DNA of 64,000 nt from Neofusicoccum parvum (lineage: Eukaryota; Ascomycota; Dothideomycetes; Botryosphaeriales; Botryosphaeriaceae): NCBI GenBank assembly GCA_020912385.1, contig CP087219.1, forward strand, positions 1,736,001 through 1,800,000, written 5' to 3'. A program made the position numbers and the translations under genes. Of this stretch, positions 1 through 11,760 are shown piece after piece; within the stretch, counting starts at the first letter, position 1, and every line of letters starts with the position of its first letter. A model generated the notes under the pieces. The model was not told the DNA's origin and searched no databases. It was given only the letters and a program-made list of their open reading frames with translations.

Positions 1-51
1 CTGGAGTATGTGGATTTGCTGCTGCGCGAGAGGATGTACGAGACGGCGTAG
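1..51 (+). CDS. 3' end of an upstream gene (partial)
   Basis: The first 51 bases read in frame from the window edge to a TAG stop and encode 16 residues ending in MYETA. No start or domain is visible. The reading ends just before a GC-rich stretch with no further frame, so this is most likely the terminal exon of a gene lying to the left. Function cannot be judged from so little. Confidence 0.4.
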   Translation: MEYVDLLLRERMYETA

Positions 52-507
52 GCGGCGGCGGTGTGTTGGTAGCGCGCACGAGCATGCAAAAAAATGGATT
101 CAGGTGTTCCCGTTGTTGTCAGTTGGCTGGCCTGATGGTTCTGCTTTTGGTGTATCGAGACGCAGGTGCGTGGCCTAATCCGGCGATTTCGGCCACCTCC
201 CGAACTCCGGACGCGCTCCTGCATCATGCGGCCTGCCCTGGCTCGACGCACGTGCCCGGCGCCTCCCACGGCATGCAAGAAACCAAAATGGATATTATAA
301 GGATGCCGCATTACGTACTGGTCCCCAAGCAGCTCCAGGCGAGCTCGAGTGATCGCCGATGCTGCCGCTGCAGGGCTGCCCGGCGATAGTTGCCAGCCGC
401 CTTCTGGTGAAGCAATGTCTCCGCTGCGCCTGCCAGCATAGTGAGCTCTTTCTCGTTCCTCTGCAATTAGTATCAAACAGCCTCTCCCGTTCGCCCAGTA
501 GACCCCA
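52..507. other. Intergenic, no gene seen
   Basis: This is the space between the tail of the upstream gene and the stop codon of the rhodopsin-like gene. The short open frames here have no recognisable motifs or splice signals. Nothing else is visible. Confidence 0.5.
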
Positions 508-1780
508 TCAAACCCACCGCTCAACCCTCTGCTCGACCCTGTGATCCGACGTCGTCTCCACGCTCTCCACCTCGACAGTCCTCTTCACGTTCACCGTCAA
601 GTGCGCACCCGCACCCGCCCCGGCCTCCGGCCCGCCCTTGCCGCCCACAATCTCCTCCTGGCTCTCGCTCATGATCTGCGTCACGCTGTACGGATCCTTC
701 TTCTTCTTGCTCGACGCCAGCGCGGACACGGAGTGGTGGCCCTTGCTGTGGTTGGGGTCGCTGTCCAGCTCGATGTTGCCGCTGCGGTTGCCGTACGACT
801 TGGCCTTGCTGCCGGACGCGTAGGTGCCGTCGCCGCCGGTCCAGAAGCTGCGGCTGAAGATCGGCCGCACCATGGGCGCCTGCCCGACGAAGATGGCGAC
901 GAAGTCCTCGCGGATCGACCACATGGCGCTGATGCCGCTCTCGTTCAGCTCGAACACGAACACCACGCGCAGGATCGCCGCCAGCATGCAGAAGATGCCC
1001 ATGCCGAAGAGGATGTACAGCCCGAGGCGCTTGGTGATGCTGGCTTTGAGCGGCGCGATGACCGGGATGGGGATGAGCAGGATGGCGAGGTCCGTCGTCA
1101 TGTTCATGATCAGGACGGAGAGGAAGAAGACGTAGTTTTGCGGCACGCAGTGGTCTGTGGTCGTCAGTTGGCCGCAGGTGGAGAGGGGGCAAAGTGAGGG
1201 ATCTGCGTACCTCCTGGATCGGGCCACACCTGCCAGAGCTTGTAGAACGGGCGGCAGGTCAAGGTGAAGATGAGGAGGATGGCGGTGCCCGTGACGGCGA
1301 CCAGGCCGATGGCCGGGATGATGAGCTTCTCGACCCAGAGCCCGCGGCAGATGCGGCGGTAGAAGAAGAGCATGTTGAACTTCAGCGACCACACGATGGA
1401 CGCGTAGAGCATCTGGCCCAGCATGAAGATCTTCGAGCCATACTGCCACGCGGGGACCTCAGCCGCGGGCATGAGCCGGCGCTGCTCGTGGGTCAGGAGC
1501 GACGTGTGCTTGCCGCCGGCGCCCATGATGAAGACATAGGCCACCACGGTGACGGCAGTGTACAGCGACTGTCTGTGAGTCAGCGGCTGGGTCGCTCCAC
1601 ATTGGCGGTGGGTTGACCGGTGAAGGCAGTACTTACCCAGCTGACAAAGATGAGGTAGTCGTCGGGGTGCCAACCACGGACGCCCACGAGCTTCGTTCGA
1701 CTGACAACGCGCGCGATGACCATGCAGGTGCCAATGGAGTACAGCGTAAAGATCTCCACAATGTTTGGGGTGAAATCCAT
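508..1780 (-). CDS. Fungal rhodopsin-like integral membrane protein
   Basis: Three exons (1780-1637, 1568-1211, 1154-508) join in phase to 382 residues. Intron 1 starts GTAAGT, intron 2 starts GTACGC, and both end in CAG. The protein has the multi-helix arrangement of the large Pezizomycotina family of seven-helix rhodopsin-domain proteins, whose members include PTH11-related receptors. Markers are an early helix followed by GWHPDDYLI, a long helical loop before CRPFYKLW, a helix beginning QNYVFFLSVLIMN, and a hydrophilic cytoplasmic tail rich in K, S and E. The extracellular CFEM domain of PTH11 itself is absent. Most members have no known ligand. A paralogue lies at 11761-13057. The start has no in-frame competitor in exon 1. 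The gene is divergent from the nitrilase. Confidence 0.85.
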
Positions 1781-2614
1781 CCTGACGGTACGGTGTCGGT
1801 AGGGCCGACAAGCATCACACTACTCGGGTCCAGGGAGTCTTGATGTTGGAGGTGTTGGCGCAGCGGAGCAGACGCGCCAGCAATAAGGGAAGCCGGCGGC
1901 CCCCAGCGGAATGCTTCAGGATTCGCCCTACAAGGGGAGGCAAATATTGGGTATAACACCCCCCGCAGGACCTCGCAAGCGAAACCGCGATCTTTCGACA
2001 CACGTCCGTATAATTCGGTACAGTATCACCACACTCGCCCGCGCTCCATTTCTCCGATCTGCCCCGTCAGGAGATCCTGTAGCGAACGCTTGCCGCCTTT
2101 GGTATCTCCAGGCCCCGGTGCTGCCCCCATGCCCCTGGCGATCCCACGGCCCTTGGGGCGTAGCCCACGTCGGCAGCCCATCCTATTGCTGGGAACGTGT
2201 GTCTCGGGGTCCCGCTGCATTGAGTAGCTGTAACACTCCGGCATTTGTAGGAGCACTGCTTGGCGAGAGTGGACTCGACTGCATTGCCTGATCGGTACGC
2301 GATACGAGCAGCCTGACTCACCGCGACTCGTACACCGCACGTCCAGCCAGCGGCAGGCACAGATCGGCACGGCCCCAAGTCATGGACGCTGCGCGCCGCA
2401 CCGCCGGGAGGAGCGTTGCGGCCCGCCCATGGGCCTAGCCAATTTACCAGATGGGCCGCCGACGGGCTTACCGCCTTCGGCCAATTCGAAGCTCCATGCG
2501 GCGCGGGTGCATAAATGTGGTAGACACGCCAACATGACTGGCAGCAAGCCGCCCATTGACACGTCTCTCCGCACTCTGCTCCCGCCCATCACTTCCGCAA
2601 GCCAGCCCACCGCC
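1781..2614. promoter_or_regulatory. Divergent promoter, rhodopsin-like gene and nitrilase
   Basis: The two start codons face away from each other across 834 bp. On the nitrilase side there are CCAAT boxes near 2437 and at 2481-2485 and a TATA-like ATAAAT at 2511-2516, about 100 bp before the nitrilase ATG. I see no coding sequence with family features in the interval. Confidence 0.45.
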
Positions 2615-3696
2615 ATGGCCCACTCCCTCCGCGTCGCCGTCACCCAGGCCGAGCCGGAATGGCTCGACCTCGCCGGCACCGTCAAGAAGACCTGCGAGCT
2701 CATCACCGAGGCCGCCAACAACGGCGCGCGGCTCATTGCCTTCCCCGAGTGCTGGGTGACGGGCTACCCCGGCTGGATCTGGTAAGCAGCCTCTCCCTCC
2801 CACCCGCCATCCCTCTAACCAGCGCCGCCAGGGCCCGCCCCGTCGACTTCGAGCTCAACACCAAGTACATCTACAACTCGCTCAGCCGCGGCTCGCCCGA
2901 GTTCGAGGCCATCCAGTCGGCCGCCAAGCGGCACAACATCGCCGTGGTGCTGGGCTTCTCGGAGCGCACCGCGAGCCACAGCCTGTACATCTCGCAGGCC
3001 GTCATCTCGCCGGCGGGCGAGGTGCTGATGCACCGGCGCAAGGTGAAGCCGACGCACGTGGAGCGCGCCGTGTTCGGCGACGGGTCGGGCGACGACCTGG
3101 CGAACGTGGTGGAGGTCGACTTTGGCGGCACCGTCGGGCGCGTCAAGGTGGGCGCGCTGGCGTGCTGGGAGCACACGCAGCCGCTGCTCAAGTACCACAG
3201 CTACAGCCAGGGCGAGGTCATCCACGTCAGCATGTGGCCGCCCATCGACCCCCACCCCGGCGTCGAACACCCCGGCCTGTGGAGCATGAGCGCCCAGGGC
3301 TGCCAGAACCTCAGCCAGACCTACGCCGTCGAGGGCGGCGGCTACGTCCTGCACTGCACCGCCGTCTGCACAGAGAAGGGCCGCGATATCATGGGCACCC
3401 ACAACGGCCTGCTGTTCCACACCCCCGGCGGCGGCCACAGCTCCGTCATCGGCCCCGATGGGAGGAGGTTGACCCAGCCGCTGGCCGGTGGCGATCCGGC
3501 GAAGGAGGGCATCGTGTATGCGGATCTGGATCTGAGCAAGGTCGTCGCGAACAGGTCGTTCCTGGATAACGTGGGCCACTACAGCAGGCCGGATCTCCTG
3601 TGGCTGGGCGTCGACAGGAAGCAGAAGGAGCACGTCATCGGCAGGGATGATCACGAGCCGAAGAAGGTGGTGCTCAACGGCCCCAAGCCGGAGTAG
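2615..3696 (+). CDS. Nitrilase (carbon-nitrogen hydrolase, fungal arylacetonitrilase type)
   Basis: Two exons (2615-2781, 2832-3696) give 343 residues. The split codon restores W56 in the GYPGWIW motif that fungal nitrilases share. The catalytic triad is visible: Glu45 in FPECW, Lys126 in HRRKVKPT and Cys167 in ALACWEH. The [14 protein letters not shown] and GHYSRPDL blocks are also typical. The enzyme would hydrolyse an organic nitrile to a carboxylic acid and ammonia. There is no signal peptide, so it is cytosolic. The ATG at 2615 was chosen because it sits directly before the conserved beta strand [10 protein letters not shown] and has a good context (GCCATGG). An upstream in-frame ATG exists but adds an unconserved leader. 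Substrate (aromatic nitrile or cyanide) cannot be told from sequence alone. Confidence 0.92.
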
Positions 3697-4796
3697 GGCT
3701 TTTGTATGAAATGATTTGAGAGGACATGTAAGCTAGAAGTTTATACGACAATAAAAAAAAGATTTACACCGGAGGCATACACTCGGACTCCTGCGTACAT
3801 GCTCAGTATCTCCGCAAGGGCTACTAGCTGATTTCGGAAGGCATGGAGAATATTTGTTATCATCTCCGACTGGCATGTCGGTGATAACTACTGCCCTCTG
3901 AACGACTGGCTGGAAGACTAGCTTCATGCGTCAAGTACACCGTTGTTCTTCCCCTTTTGACCTTTCCTGTAAGTGCAGATAGGGAAAGATGAAATAAGTT
4001 TACATGTAAGTATAGATTCATCATAATTCTTCCAAAGTCGTAGGGACTTCAGGCAACCAGCAATTCGGTACGTCAAGCTTTGAGGCTCATTTGCTTTTTT
4101 TTTTATTAGCGCAGCTCGAACGCGGCTTGATTTGGACCCCAGCGAATCATCTCTTTCGGCAAACTTAGAAAAAAAGTCGATTGCAGAAGGTATGACGTTT
4201 CTTCATCAATTCTGGATAAACAGTATATGAAGTTTCCCGGGGGAAAATGAGATTCAGCCAATACTCCTCCACATCCCGAGTCATGCATCCGCGGGTTAGA
4301 GTTTAGTATTGCGCGTCCGTCAGCCGGACCCCCACAACCGACGATTTACTATTACCCCGCAGTAGTCAGCGGTACCGGGCGGTCCAAAATATACACCAGA
4401 ACTCCGACAGAAATTCAAAGGCCGAGTTCCTATCAATCTATCTCCGGAGATGAGAGCCTCTCAAAGCTTGCAAGATATCTATCGTGGTGGATCTTGAAAA
4501 TGGCGTCATCGGAGATAACGAAGAGCTCTCCACAACCAACTCCCGCGTTGCGCCAGCGATGCCCGACACCTTCCAGATGGACCGCTTGAGGCCACCAACT
4601 ACACCAAGTTTTGCCTAGCGCTGCTCAGATACCTGATTAAACTCGGCAAATCCGAGCAAGATGCAGCCATCCTCGACAAAGGCTAGGAAAGCTGCGGCAG
4701 AGAGCCTATTATTTAGTGGAAGCTTGGCCCAGACTATTGCATGTTTCCCGGAACTCCAGAATTCTATCTGGAAAGGAGGCTGAAGCTTGCGTCAAC
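3697..4796. other. Intergenic, 1.1 kb
   Basis: This holds the nitrilase 3' region and the sulfatase promoter. An AT-rich stretch runs from about 3960 to 4130. Around 4480-4690 two short frames have coding-like composition but match nothing I recognise, and they may be the remnant of a lost gene. No clean promoter element was found. Confidence 0.4.
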
Positions 4797-6757
4797 ATGG
4801 GCTGTACTCTTTTGACGATGCATCTTTTGTATCTTGTGGGGGTTCTACTGTCGTCCAGCGTTGTGCTGGCGACGTCATCCAAACCCAATTTCGTCTTCAT
4901 TATGGCAGACGATCAGGATCAGGTATTAGGGTCCCTGGACTACATGCCAATGGTCCAGAAGTACATGGGGGAGCAAGGAACATACTACCGGCGGCACTAC
5001 TGCACAATAGCTATATGCTGTCCCTCACGCGTCAGCTTGCTGACCGGCAAACACGCTCACAACACCAATGTCACCGACGTCTCCCCTCCCTACGGTAGTG
5101 ATCCATAGCCTATTGACGTGCTAAGAAGACACTGACAATATGTAGGAGGGTATCCCAAATTTATCTCCCAGGGCCTGAACGATGAATACCTGCCGGTGTG
5201 GCTGCAGGAAGCTGGATACAACACCTACTATACCGGCAAGCTCATGAACGCCCATTCGACGAGCAACTACGACAATCCATTTCCAAAAGGGTGGACAGCC
5301 CACGACTGTAGGCTAGCCCCGTGATTTTCTTTTTACAATCCATGCTCACAAGCCCGCAGTCCTGATCGACCCCGGCACATACAAGTACTGGAACGCCACC
5401 TTCCAACGCAACACTTCCCCACCCACCAGCTTCCCGAACGAATACAACACCGACCTCGTCGCCGACCGCGCCCTTGCCTTCCTCACCGACGCCCACGCCG
5501 CCTCCCGCCCCTTCTTCCTCGGCATCGCCCCCATCGGCCCGCACGCCGACACGCTGTACGCCGCCGGCGCCAGCACACCCGTCTTCACGATCCCGAAGCC
5601 GGCAACCCGCCACGCATCCGCCTTCCCCAACGCCTCCGTCCCGCGCTCCCCCAACTTCAACCCCGCCGCCCCCAGCCTCGCCAACTGGATCGCAGCGCTG
5701 CCGCCGCTGAACGCCTCCGAGACCGCGTTCGCGGACGCGTGGTTCCGCGCGAGGCTGCAGGCGCTGCAGGCCGTGGACGAGCTGGTCGGGCGGGTGGTTG
5801 AGCGGCTGGAGGAGCTGGGATTGGGGGACGAGACGTTTGTCTTTTATACCAGCGATAACGGCTTCCATGTCGGCCAGCACCGCCTCCAGCCCGGCAAGTC
5901 GTGTCCGGTCGAGGAGGACGTCAATGTGCCGTTTTTCGTGCGTGGGCCGGGCGTGGCGAGGGGGCAGGTGGCGGAGCGCGTGACTACGCATACGGATGTG
6001 GCGCCGACGTTGTTGGAGCTGGCGGGCGTGCCGTTGAGGGCGGATTTTGATGGAGAGCCCATTCCGGTTGTGGCGGCGCGGGGTGGGGCGGAGGGGGGGA
6101 GGAGGGAGCATGTTAATGTGGAGTATTGGGGGCCGGCGCTGATTGGGGAGGGGATGTACTCGCCGAGTATTGCGGAGGCTGCTGATGGTGGGTTGCGATG
6201 CGTCTGTGCTTGAGAAGGGGATTGCTGATTGAGGACTCAGGTGCGTACGGGAACAACACGTACAAGGCGCTCCGCATTGTCGGGGATAGCTACAGCTTCT
6301 TCTACACGGTATGGTGCAGTAACGAGCATGAGCTCTATGACATGGAGGTGTGTTATCCTTCTATTCTCCCTCCAATGCTTCCCTGGAGTTCAGGCAGCTG
6401 ACGATGTGTCAGAGCGACCCGGGACAAATGCACAACCTTCTCGCCAACGGTACACAACAGCCTTCAGGACTCTTCCTTGGAAGGCCTGTACAGCAGCTGC
6501 AACCCCGTTTGGATGCACTGCTGATGGTGTTGAAGAGCTGCAAAGGTGACAGCTGCCGGCTGCCCTGGGACAGCCTTCATCCCAATGGTACCGTCTTTGT
6601 GCTGAGTGACGCAATGAACCCGCAGTATGATACTTTCTATGCGCGGCAGCCAAAGATTGAGTTCAGTCGATGCGAATTCGGCTATATCCTGGATGCTGAG
6701 GGTCCGCAGAATGTTGAACTTTACAGGGTTGGTAGTCACTGGGCAGACTGGACTTGA
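4797..6757 (+). CDS. Secreted sulfatase (arylsulfatase type)
   Basis: Five exons (4797-5094, 5146-5307, 5360-6187, 6241-6347, 6413-6757) join in phase to 579 residues. An N-terminal hydrophobic segment ending near SSVVLA is a likely signal peptide. Type I sulfatase features follow in order: the metal-binding PNFVFIMADDQD, the formylglycine site CCPSR (cysteine-x-P-S-R) continuing into VSLLTGKHAHNTNVT, GGYPKF after intron 1, TGKLMN, the second metal site TSDNGFHVGQHR, and the C-terminal YDMESDPGQMHNLL generated exactly by the last splice. Several N-glycosylation sequons support secretion. It would hydrolyse sulfate esters after formylglycine maturation. Length matches fungal relatives of about 580-600 residues. 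Introns 1-4 begin GTAGTG, GTAGGC, GTGGGT and GTGTGT. The third donor is the least certain. Confidence 0.9.
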
Positions 6758-7421
6758 TTGAGAGCGATCAACATTCTCGTAACTTAGGTAGCCAAGCAGA
6801 ATGGGGACCAGGAAAATGCCATGTAATTAAGTCTATTGAAGGCTTCTAAATTCAAAAACGCTGGCAAATAACGCTGTTTAGCAACAGCTCTACTCTTGCA
6901 GTATATTATTGCAAAAGATGGTACAATTTGTAGTTGACTAAGGGAATGAAGTTGAATATCGATGTTGTTCAAGCTTCTAATTCGTCTTCGGAAAAGACAT
7001 GCATGGTATGATTTCTCAGTTCCCTATCGTGGAATCGTGCAGCTTAGTCACCTTTCAGAATTATTGCAAGGCTGAAACTCAGCCTGCTCTTCTGTCATAC
7101 CAGCAAAGTCTGCCTCGCGCCATGAGTGGCTGAGATGATATGGATACGAAGGCATGCATATAAGCATAGCCTTGTGCGCCTGTTGCACCTCGCTTAGCTC
7201 ATGCAGGCAGCCTCTCAGTATATAAACCGGTCAGTTTCTCGGTCTCCACGTCAGCCTTGCATCCCAATTTCCTCCTCATCCATCTCAACGACACCTTTCC
7301 ATTCGCTGCACACTGAGACTCATCTCTGGTTCGTTGAACCAACTCATCAGAAAAGGCCTACAGCCTGATACACCGACTACACGCATACATCTGGAATCCC
7401 CCGACCTCGAGGAAGTGCTCT
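6758..7421. promoter_or_regulatory. Intergenic with TATA box of the HET gene
   Basis: A perfect TATATAAA lies at 7219-7226, about 200 bp upstream of the HET start codon, and is followed by a C/T-rich leader typical of fungal promoters. The part near the sulfatase stop is AT-rich 3' sequence. No gene is seen. Confidence 0.5.
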
Positions 7422-9146
7422 ATGAATTCGTCATTGGGCAAATGCAAGCGAGCATGCAGTTGCTCACGTCCTGACTTGAGCAACGCCGGCGGCATTCAAT
7501 TTTGCTTCAGTTGTGGAGAAATTGTGGAAGGTCTTAAATCACAGCTTCCCCCCCCAGCAGAACCATTTGATGCTGGAGATGACTCTGACCATGATGAGTT
7601 TGTCGAACGCGGCAATCTCGCTGATTCCGATTCCGATTCCGTCTTCGGCGACTCAGACGACAATAAAATCCTTCAAAAACCTGGATACTCGGCCATCAAC
7701 AGAGACGCAAAGGAGATACGACTATTTTCTCTCTACGCTGGAGATTCATCAGACCCCATCACCGGCAAGATTTTTCATTGCGTTCTTCGATCCATGGAGC
7801 AACCATCATACGAAGCTGTTTCATACACCTGGGCGAACGGAAGCGGTGACACCAGCTACTCCTGTACGGTATACTGCGACCAGGGGGAAGTTAAGGTGAC
7901 CAGTAATTGCCAATGTGTCCTTGCGAAAATAAGGCATAGAGGTCAGAACAGAACCGTCTGGATCGACCAGCTGTGCATCGACCAGACCAACATCGCCGAG
8001 CGAGGCCACCAAGTTGGCTTGATGCCTGAAATCTATGCCGGTGCGAGTCAGGTCCTGTTGTGCCTCCCTGAGGCGCAAATGATACCCTGGGAAGAGGTTT
8101 TTGTTCACCCCCTACCAAGCTCATTCGACCAGATGATCACCAAATTTCTCCAGCAACCGTGGTTCTCACGCATTTGAGTCCTTCAGGAAGTGGCCAACGC
8201 TCGAAAGGCCTTGCTTCTGGGTTCCGAATTCTCAGTTGATTGGGAAAACTTCAAGGATGCCATATATCGGTGGCATGCATGGTCAAAAATCAAAACAGCC
8301 ACCGTGGTTCTTCCCAGTGCCCTGAACCTCCAACTACGGAATTTCGTGCCAGCCGATGAGTTCCTTGACCTGCTACAAAGCGCTCGTGGTTGCTCTGCGG
8401 GAGATCCGCGAGATAAGGTATTCGCACTGTTTGGGATCGTCCTCTCCCCGGCACCTTTTGGCTTGGAAGCCGACTACAAAAAATCGACGGCAACTGTCTT
8501 CACTGAGATCGCACTCTACTTGATCAGAAAAACGGGAACGCTCAAAGTACTGTCGCATTGCCAAACAGAACGTCCCACCGTTGAGTTACCGTCTTGGGTA
8601 CCTGACTGGTCTCTACCGCACGGGCCACTCCTCGAACATTTGTTTGGTGATTCACGTTGGCCCTACGTACACAAAACTTCGATTAAAGCCAAATCTATCC
8701 TTTCTGGTGACCCCTGGATCGCCCCTTTCTATGATCAGCCTTCAAATATTCTGCCCATCAGGGGCCGTCGTCTTGGTGACATATCATTGTTGACTACCAA
8801 CAAATACCCTGTACTATCCTCTGAGATCTTTTCCCGCAAACACGGAAAGACCTTAAAGGGGTATAATACTTATTCATTCAAGACGGATATTGGCGAGGGC
8901 TTCTCAGTTGCTCTGGTCGTTCTTGACGATGAAATATGGCAAGTTGATGGTTCTGACGTCTTATTCGCGCTCAGAAAACATGGTGGGAGCTACCGACTTG
9001 TTGGAGAGGGTTACTTGGAAGGTTTTACCTATCACGAATGTTTTGGTCCAAAGGGTGATGTGATTTATGGTCTAAAAGCGTGTCCCGATTGTCGTCCCTA
9101 TCATCCCATATGCTTGGGGCCACCCGTTTCCATTACATTAGTCTAG
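7422..9146 (+). pseudogene. HET-domain (heterokaryon incompatibility) gene interrupted by one TGA
   Basis: A single uninterrupted frame of 575 codons is broken only by TGA at 8175-8177. The HET domain (PF06985 type) is clear on both sides: YEAVSYTWANG, TVWIDQLCIDQTN, the position where family members read Q-R-x-x-Q-V-x-x-M (here RGHQVGLMPEIY), then PWFSRI, the stop, and VLQEVANARKA, RDKVFALFGI further on. Family members have tryptophan at the stop position (SRxWVLQEV), so the lesion is TGG to TGA. No intron can remove it, since no GT-AG pair of workable length surrounds it. The N-terminus has a cysteine cluster (C-x3-C-x-C and FCFSCG) that looks like a small zinc ribbon. HET proteins trigger cell death on non-self fusion. 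As drawn, the product would be a 251-residue truncated protein. Confidence 0.85.
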
Positions 9147-9178
9147 CATTCAATCTAAGTTTCCATCTCCCCCACCCT

Positions 9179-11097
9179 CTATGCATTATCAACCGGCACA
9201 TTCCTCCTCTCCCGCCCCAACCACCTCGCCCTCGCCCTCCTCCTCCCAGCCCCCCTCATCGCATCCTCCACCGCACTCGCCAGCCGCACCAACACCCCCT
9301 CACCCCACGCCGTCCCCATCAGCGCCAGCCCAAACGGCATCCCGCTCTCCCGCCGCACGCCCGCCGGCACCGTCACGACCGGATACCCCGCCTGCGCGGC
9401 GATCTGCGGCGCCTGCGCGACGTCGGCCGGCGCGAGCAGCGCGTCGACCCCGTGCCGCCCCAGCGCCGCGTCGATGCCGTCCGACCGCGTCGCCCGCTGG
9501 CAGAAGCTGAGCGCCTGCCAGTACGTCGTGTCGCGGACGCCGCCGGTGGCGAGCGCGGCGAGCAGCCCGTCCTGCCCGGATGCGAAGGCGGGGTGCGCGC
9601 CGGGAACGCCGCCTTCGGTGCCGGCGTTGGCGGTGTTGAAGCGCACGAGGTCGGCGAGGGTGCGGATGGGGGTGTTTTCGAGTTCGGAGAGGTACAGTGC
9701 GAGGTCGTTGTAGAAGTCGACTTTGATGTAGGTGTATTCGGATTCGTTGGGGCGGCCGCGCGTGGTGCCGTAGTCCCTGTGGTGGGGGGTTAGTGGAGGC
9801 GTGGGAGGGGGGTGGAGGTGTGCGGACCAGTTCCAGCCGGAGGGGCTCACGATTGTTTCCCAGTTTGGGAGCTCGGTGCCGTTGATCACGGTGGCGCCGG
9901 AGTCTTTGATTAGGTTGATGAGCTCGAGTAGCTGGGCTTGCATGTCTGCGTCTGCCCACTGCCAGAAGCTCAGCCATGGGATGCCGAATCTGGCACCCTT
10001 GAGTGCATCCTTGTCAGCCAGAAATGAAGCGTATCCTTGCTTCCGGCTTGGTACATGAGAGTTGTTCGCCTGCGCCAGGGTATAGTTGTCTCTTTGATCG
10101 ACCCCGAAGATGCCATCGAGACAGTACGTCGCGTCTCTCACTGTCCTCGCGAGACAGCCTACCGTGTCCTGGTGTGAGGACTCAGGAATCACACCAGCCC
10201 GAGACGTCAGACCAACAGTCGGCTTAATCCCAACCAGAGCGTTCCTCTGCGCGGGATTGACAACACTCCCGTCCGTTTCGGTGCCGATGGCGAACGTGAC
10301 GAGGTTAGCGCCAACGGCGACGCCACTGCCGGAGCTACTGCCGCCAGGGTTGACGGTCAAATTGTACGCGCTGCGGCACTGCTCGCCGCGGGCGGAGTAG
10401 CCCTCAGAGTACGAATTGGACCGCATGTCGGCCCACTCGCTCAGCGTGGCGTGGCCGAGAAGCAGCGCGCCTTCCTGGCGGAGCCGATGCACAACGTGGG
10501 CATCGCGAGGCACGATCGAGCCGAGAAGTGCATAGCTGCCGGCTGTGGTTTCCATTTTGTCTTTGGTGGCGATGTTGTCCTTGACGAGGAAGGGGATGCC
10601 GTGCAGAGGGCCGCGTACATGGCCGGCTGCGCGCTCGAGATCGAGGGACGCAGCGATCTGCAGGAAGTCGGGGTTCAGCTGCATGATTGCGCTGTTGGAA
10701 GCTATCTCAGCAAAAGACGTGGCTGTGTACACAGACGCTATACAAACCGCAAGTATGCATCAGTCTGTTGAATCCTCTGCAGGTAGCAGAGGACAATCTC
10801 AACACTTGTCAGGGCGCCACTGTTGAGCGCATCCTGCAGCTCGTCGATTGTGGCTTCTTCCAGCTCGAAGCCACCGCAAAGCGGCATAGGGAAAACATCT
10901 GCATCGTCGTCCGCGGTTGAATTTTCCACGGCGAACCAGACGGGCAACGGATCCTGGAGGATCTGGCTTTCAGCCAAGTCCAGGGGCTTGGAATCAAATG
11001 CCGCGTCGGGAGCAGAAGGAGCAGGTCCAAAGAACGGTTGGGCTGCAGCCACAAGAGCGGCGCAGAAGGTAGCAGGGACAAGGTTCCGGAGGCCCAT
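9179..11097 (-). CDS. Secreted amidase (amidase signature family)
   Basis: Three exons (11097-10748, 10691-9828, 9776-9179) join in phase to 603 residues. The first intron begins GTTTGT and its removal restores DAYLRAIMQLNPDF. The second (GTCCGC to CACAG, 51 bp, in frame) has a good CTAAC branch site. The N-terminus is a likely signal peptide (hydrophobic to about residue 20). The Ser-cisSer-Lys machinery is present: Lys154 in FLVKDNIATK, then the glycine/serine-rich GGSSSGSGVAVGAN and the nucleophile region GTETDGSVVNPAQRN, followed by GIKPTVGLTSRAGVIP. It would hydrolyse amides outside the cell. Its stop codon is only 32 bp from the HET stop, so the two genes are tail to tail. The start codon is unambiguous. 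Confidence 0.9.
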
Positions 11098-11760
11098 CTT
11101 GGAAAGCTTGATGGCTGAGACCTAGGGGGTCGGCATCATTTAAACGGCTGGCAAATAGGGCCGTGTGCTCCAGCGGAACCTTTATTGCGGCGAGGTTGCG
11201 GCTGTGGTGGGGCCTTCATTGACATGTGTGGGTGTGGCGTGCACCGTCGCCCTGCCCGCAGCGTACTACGTAGGGAATCCCCGCAGCGTACCACGTAGTA
11301 CATCCGCGACGGCTGACGGCGGAGTCGGTCCGCAGGTACAGGGTACTCCCGCCGGATCTACGCCTCCCGCCGACATGCAGCAGATCTTATGAAGATCATA
11401 TTGTCAAACAGCCTTCCACATGCTGGTGTTCTCCGCTTGCTTATCATCCCGCAGCCTTCCTCGGTCCCACGCCCTCCCCCACGTCAAAATTTGCTCGTTC
11501 CGCGGGTAGCCGCGTCTTTTTCCAGGATGCAACTCCTGACGACCAGATGCGGAAACACCAACGTAATGGGTCGCCAGCCTCGCTACACTAGCGGCGGGCT
11601 CCGTGATCAGTAGTGCGACCTCCAACAGCTAACTTCCTAAATTTTCAGCTCCTTGCCAAGCCGTTGCATTCAGGGACGAAAGTGAAACGCTGCAGATGTA
11701 TTCTAATAGCTCCGCGATGCGAGGACGCACAGCCGATCCCAACAATCATTCCCCGCTGCA
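11098..11760. promoter_or_regulatory. Divergent promoter, amidase and rhodopsin-like gene 2
   Basis: Start codons face away from each other over 663 bp. The interval holds the direct repeat described separately and otherwise no gene with recognisable features. No clear TATA box was seen on either strand. Confidence 0.4.
11255..11301. repeat. Two direct copies of a palindromic motif in a promoter
   Basis: Copies begin at 11255 and 11280 (25-bp period) and share CCCGCAGCGTAC-ACGTAG with one changed base between them. Each copy contains a small palindrome built on TACGTA or CACGTAG. The spacing, about two helical turns, and the position between two divergent starts would suit a regulator-binding site. 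That is inference. Confidence 0.45.

Noticed and set aside
541..1197. Plus-strand frame of 218 codons
   Set aside because: Antisense to the first rhodopsin-like gene. The composition is arginine/alanine/aspartate-rich and no family is recognisable.
4480..4690. Coding-like composition upstream of the sulfatase
   Set aside because: Two short frames look protein-like but match nothing I know, and have no start or splice context. Kept only as a possible remnant.
8170..8200. An intron around the TGA in the first HET gene
   Set aside because: The flanking codons are conserved HET residues on both sides, and the only nearby GT...AG spans fewer than 10 bases.
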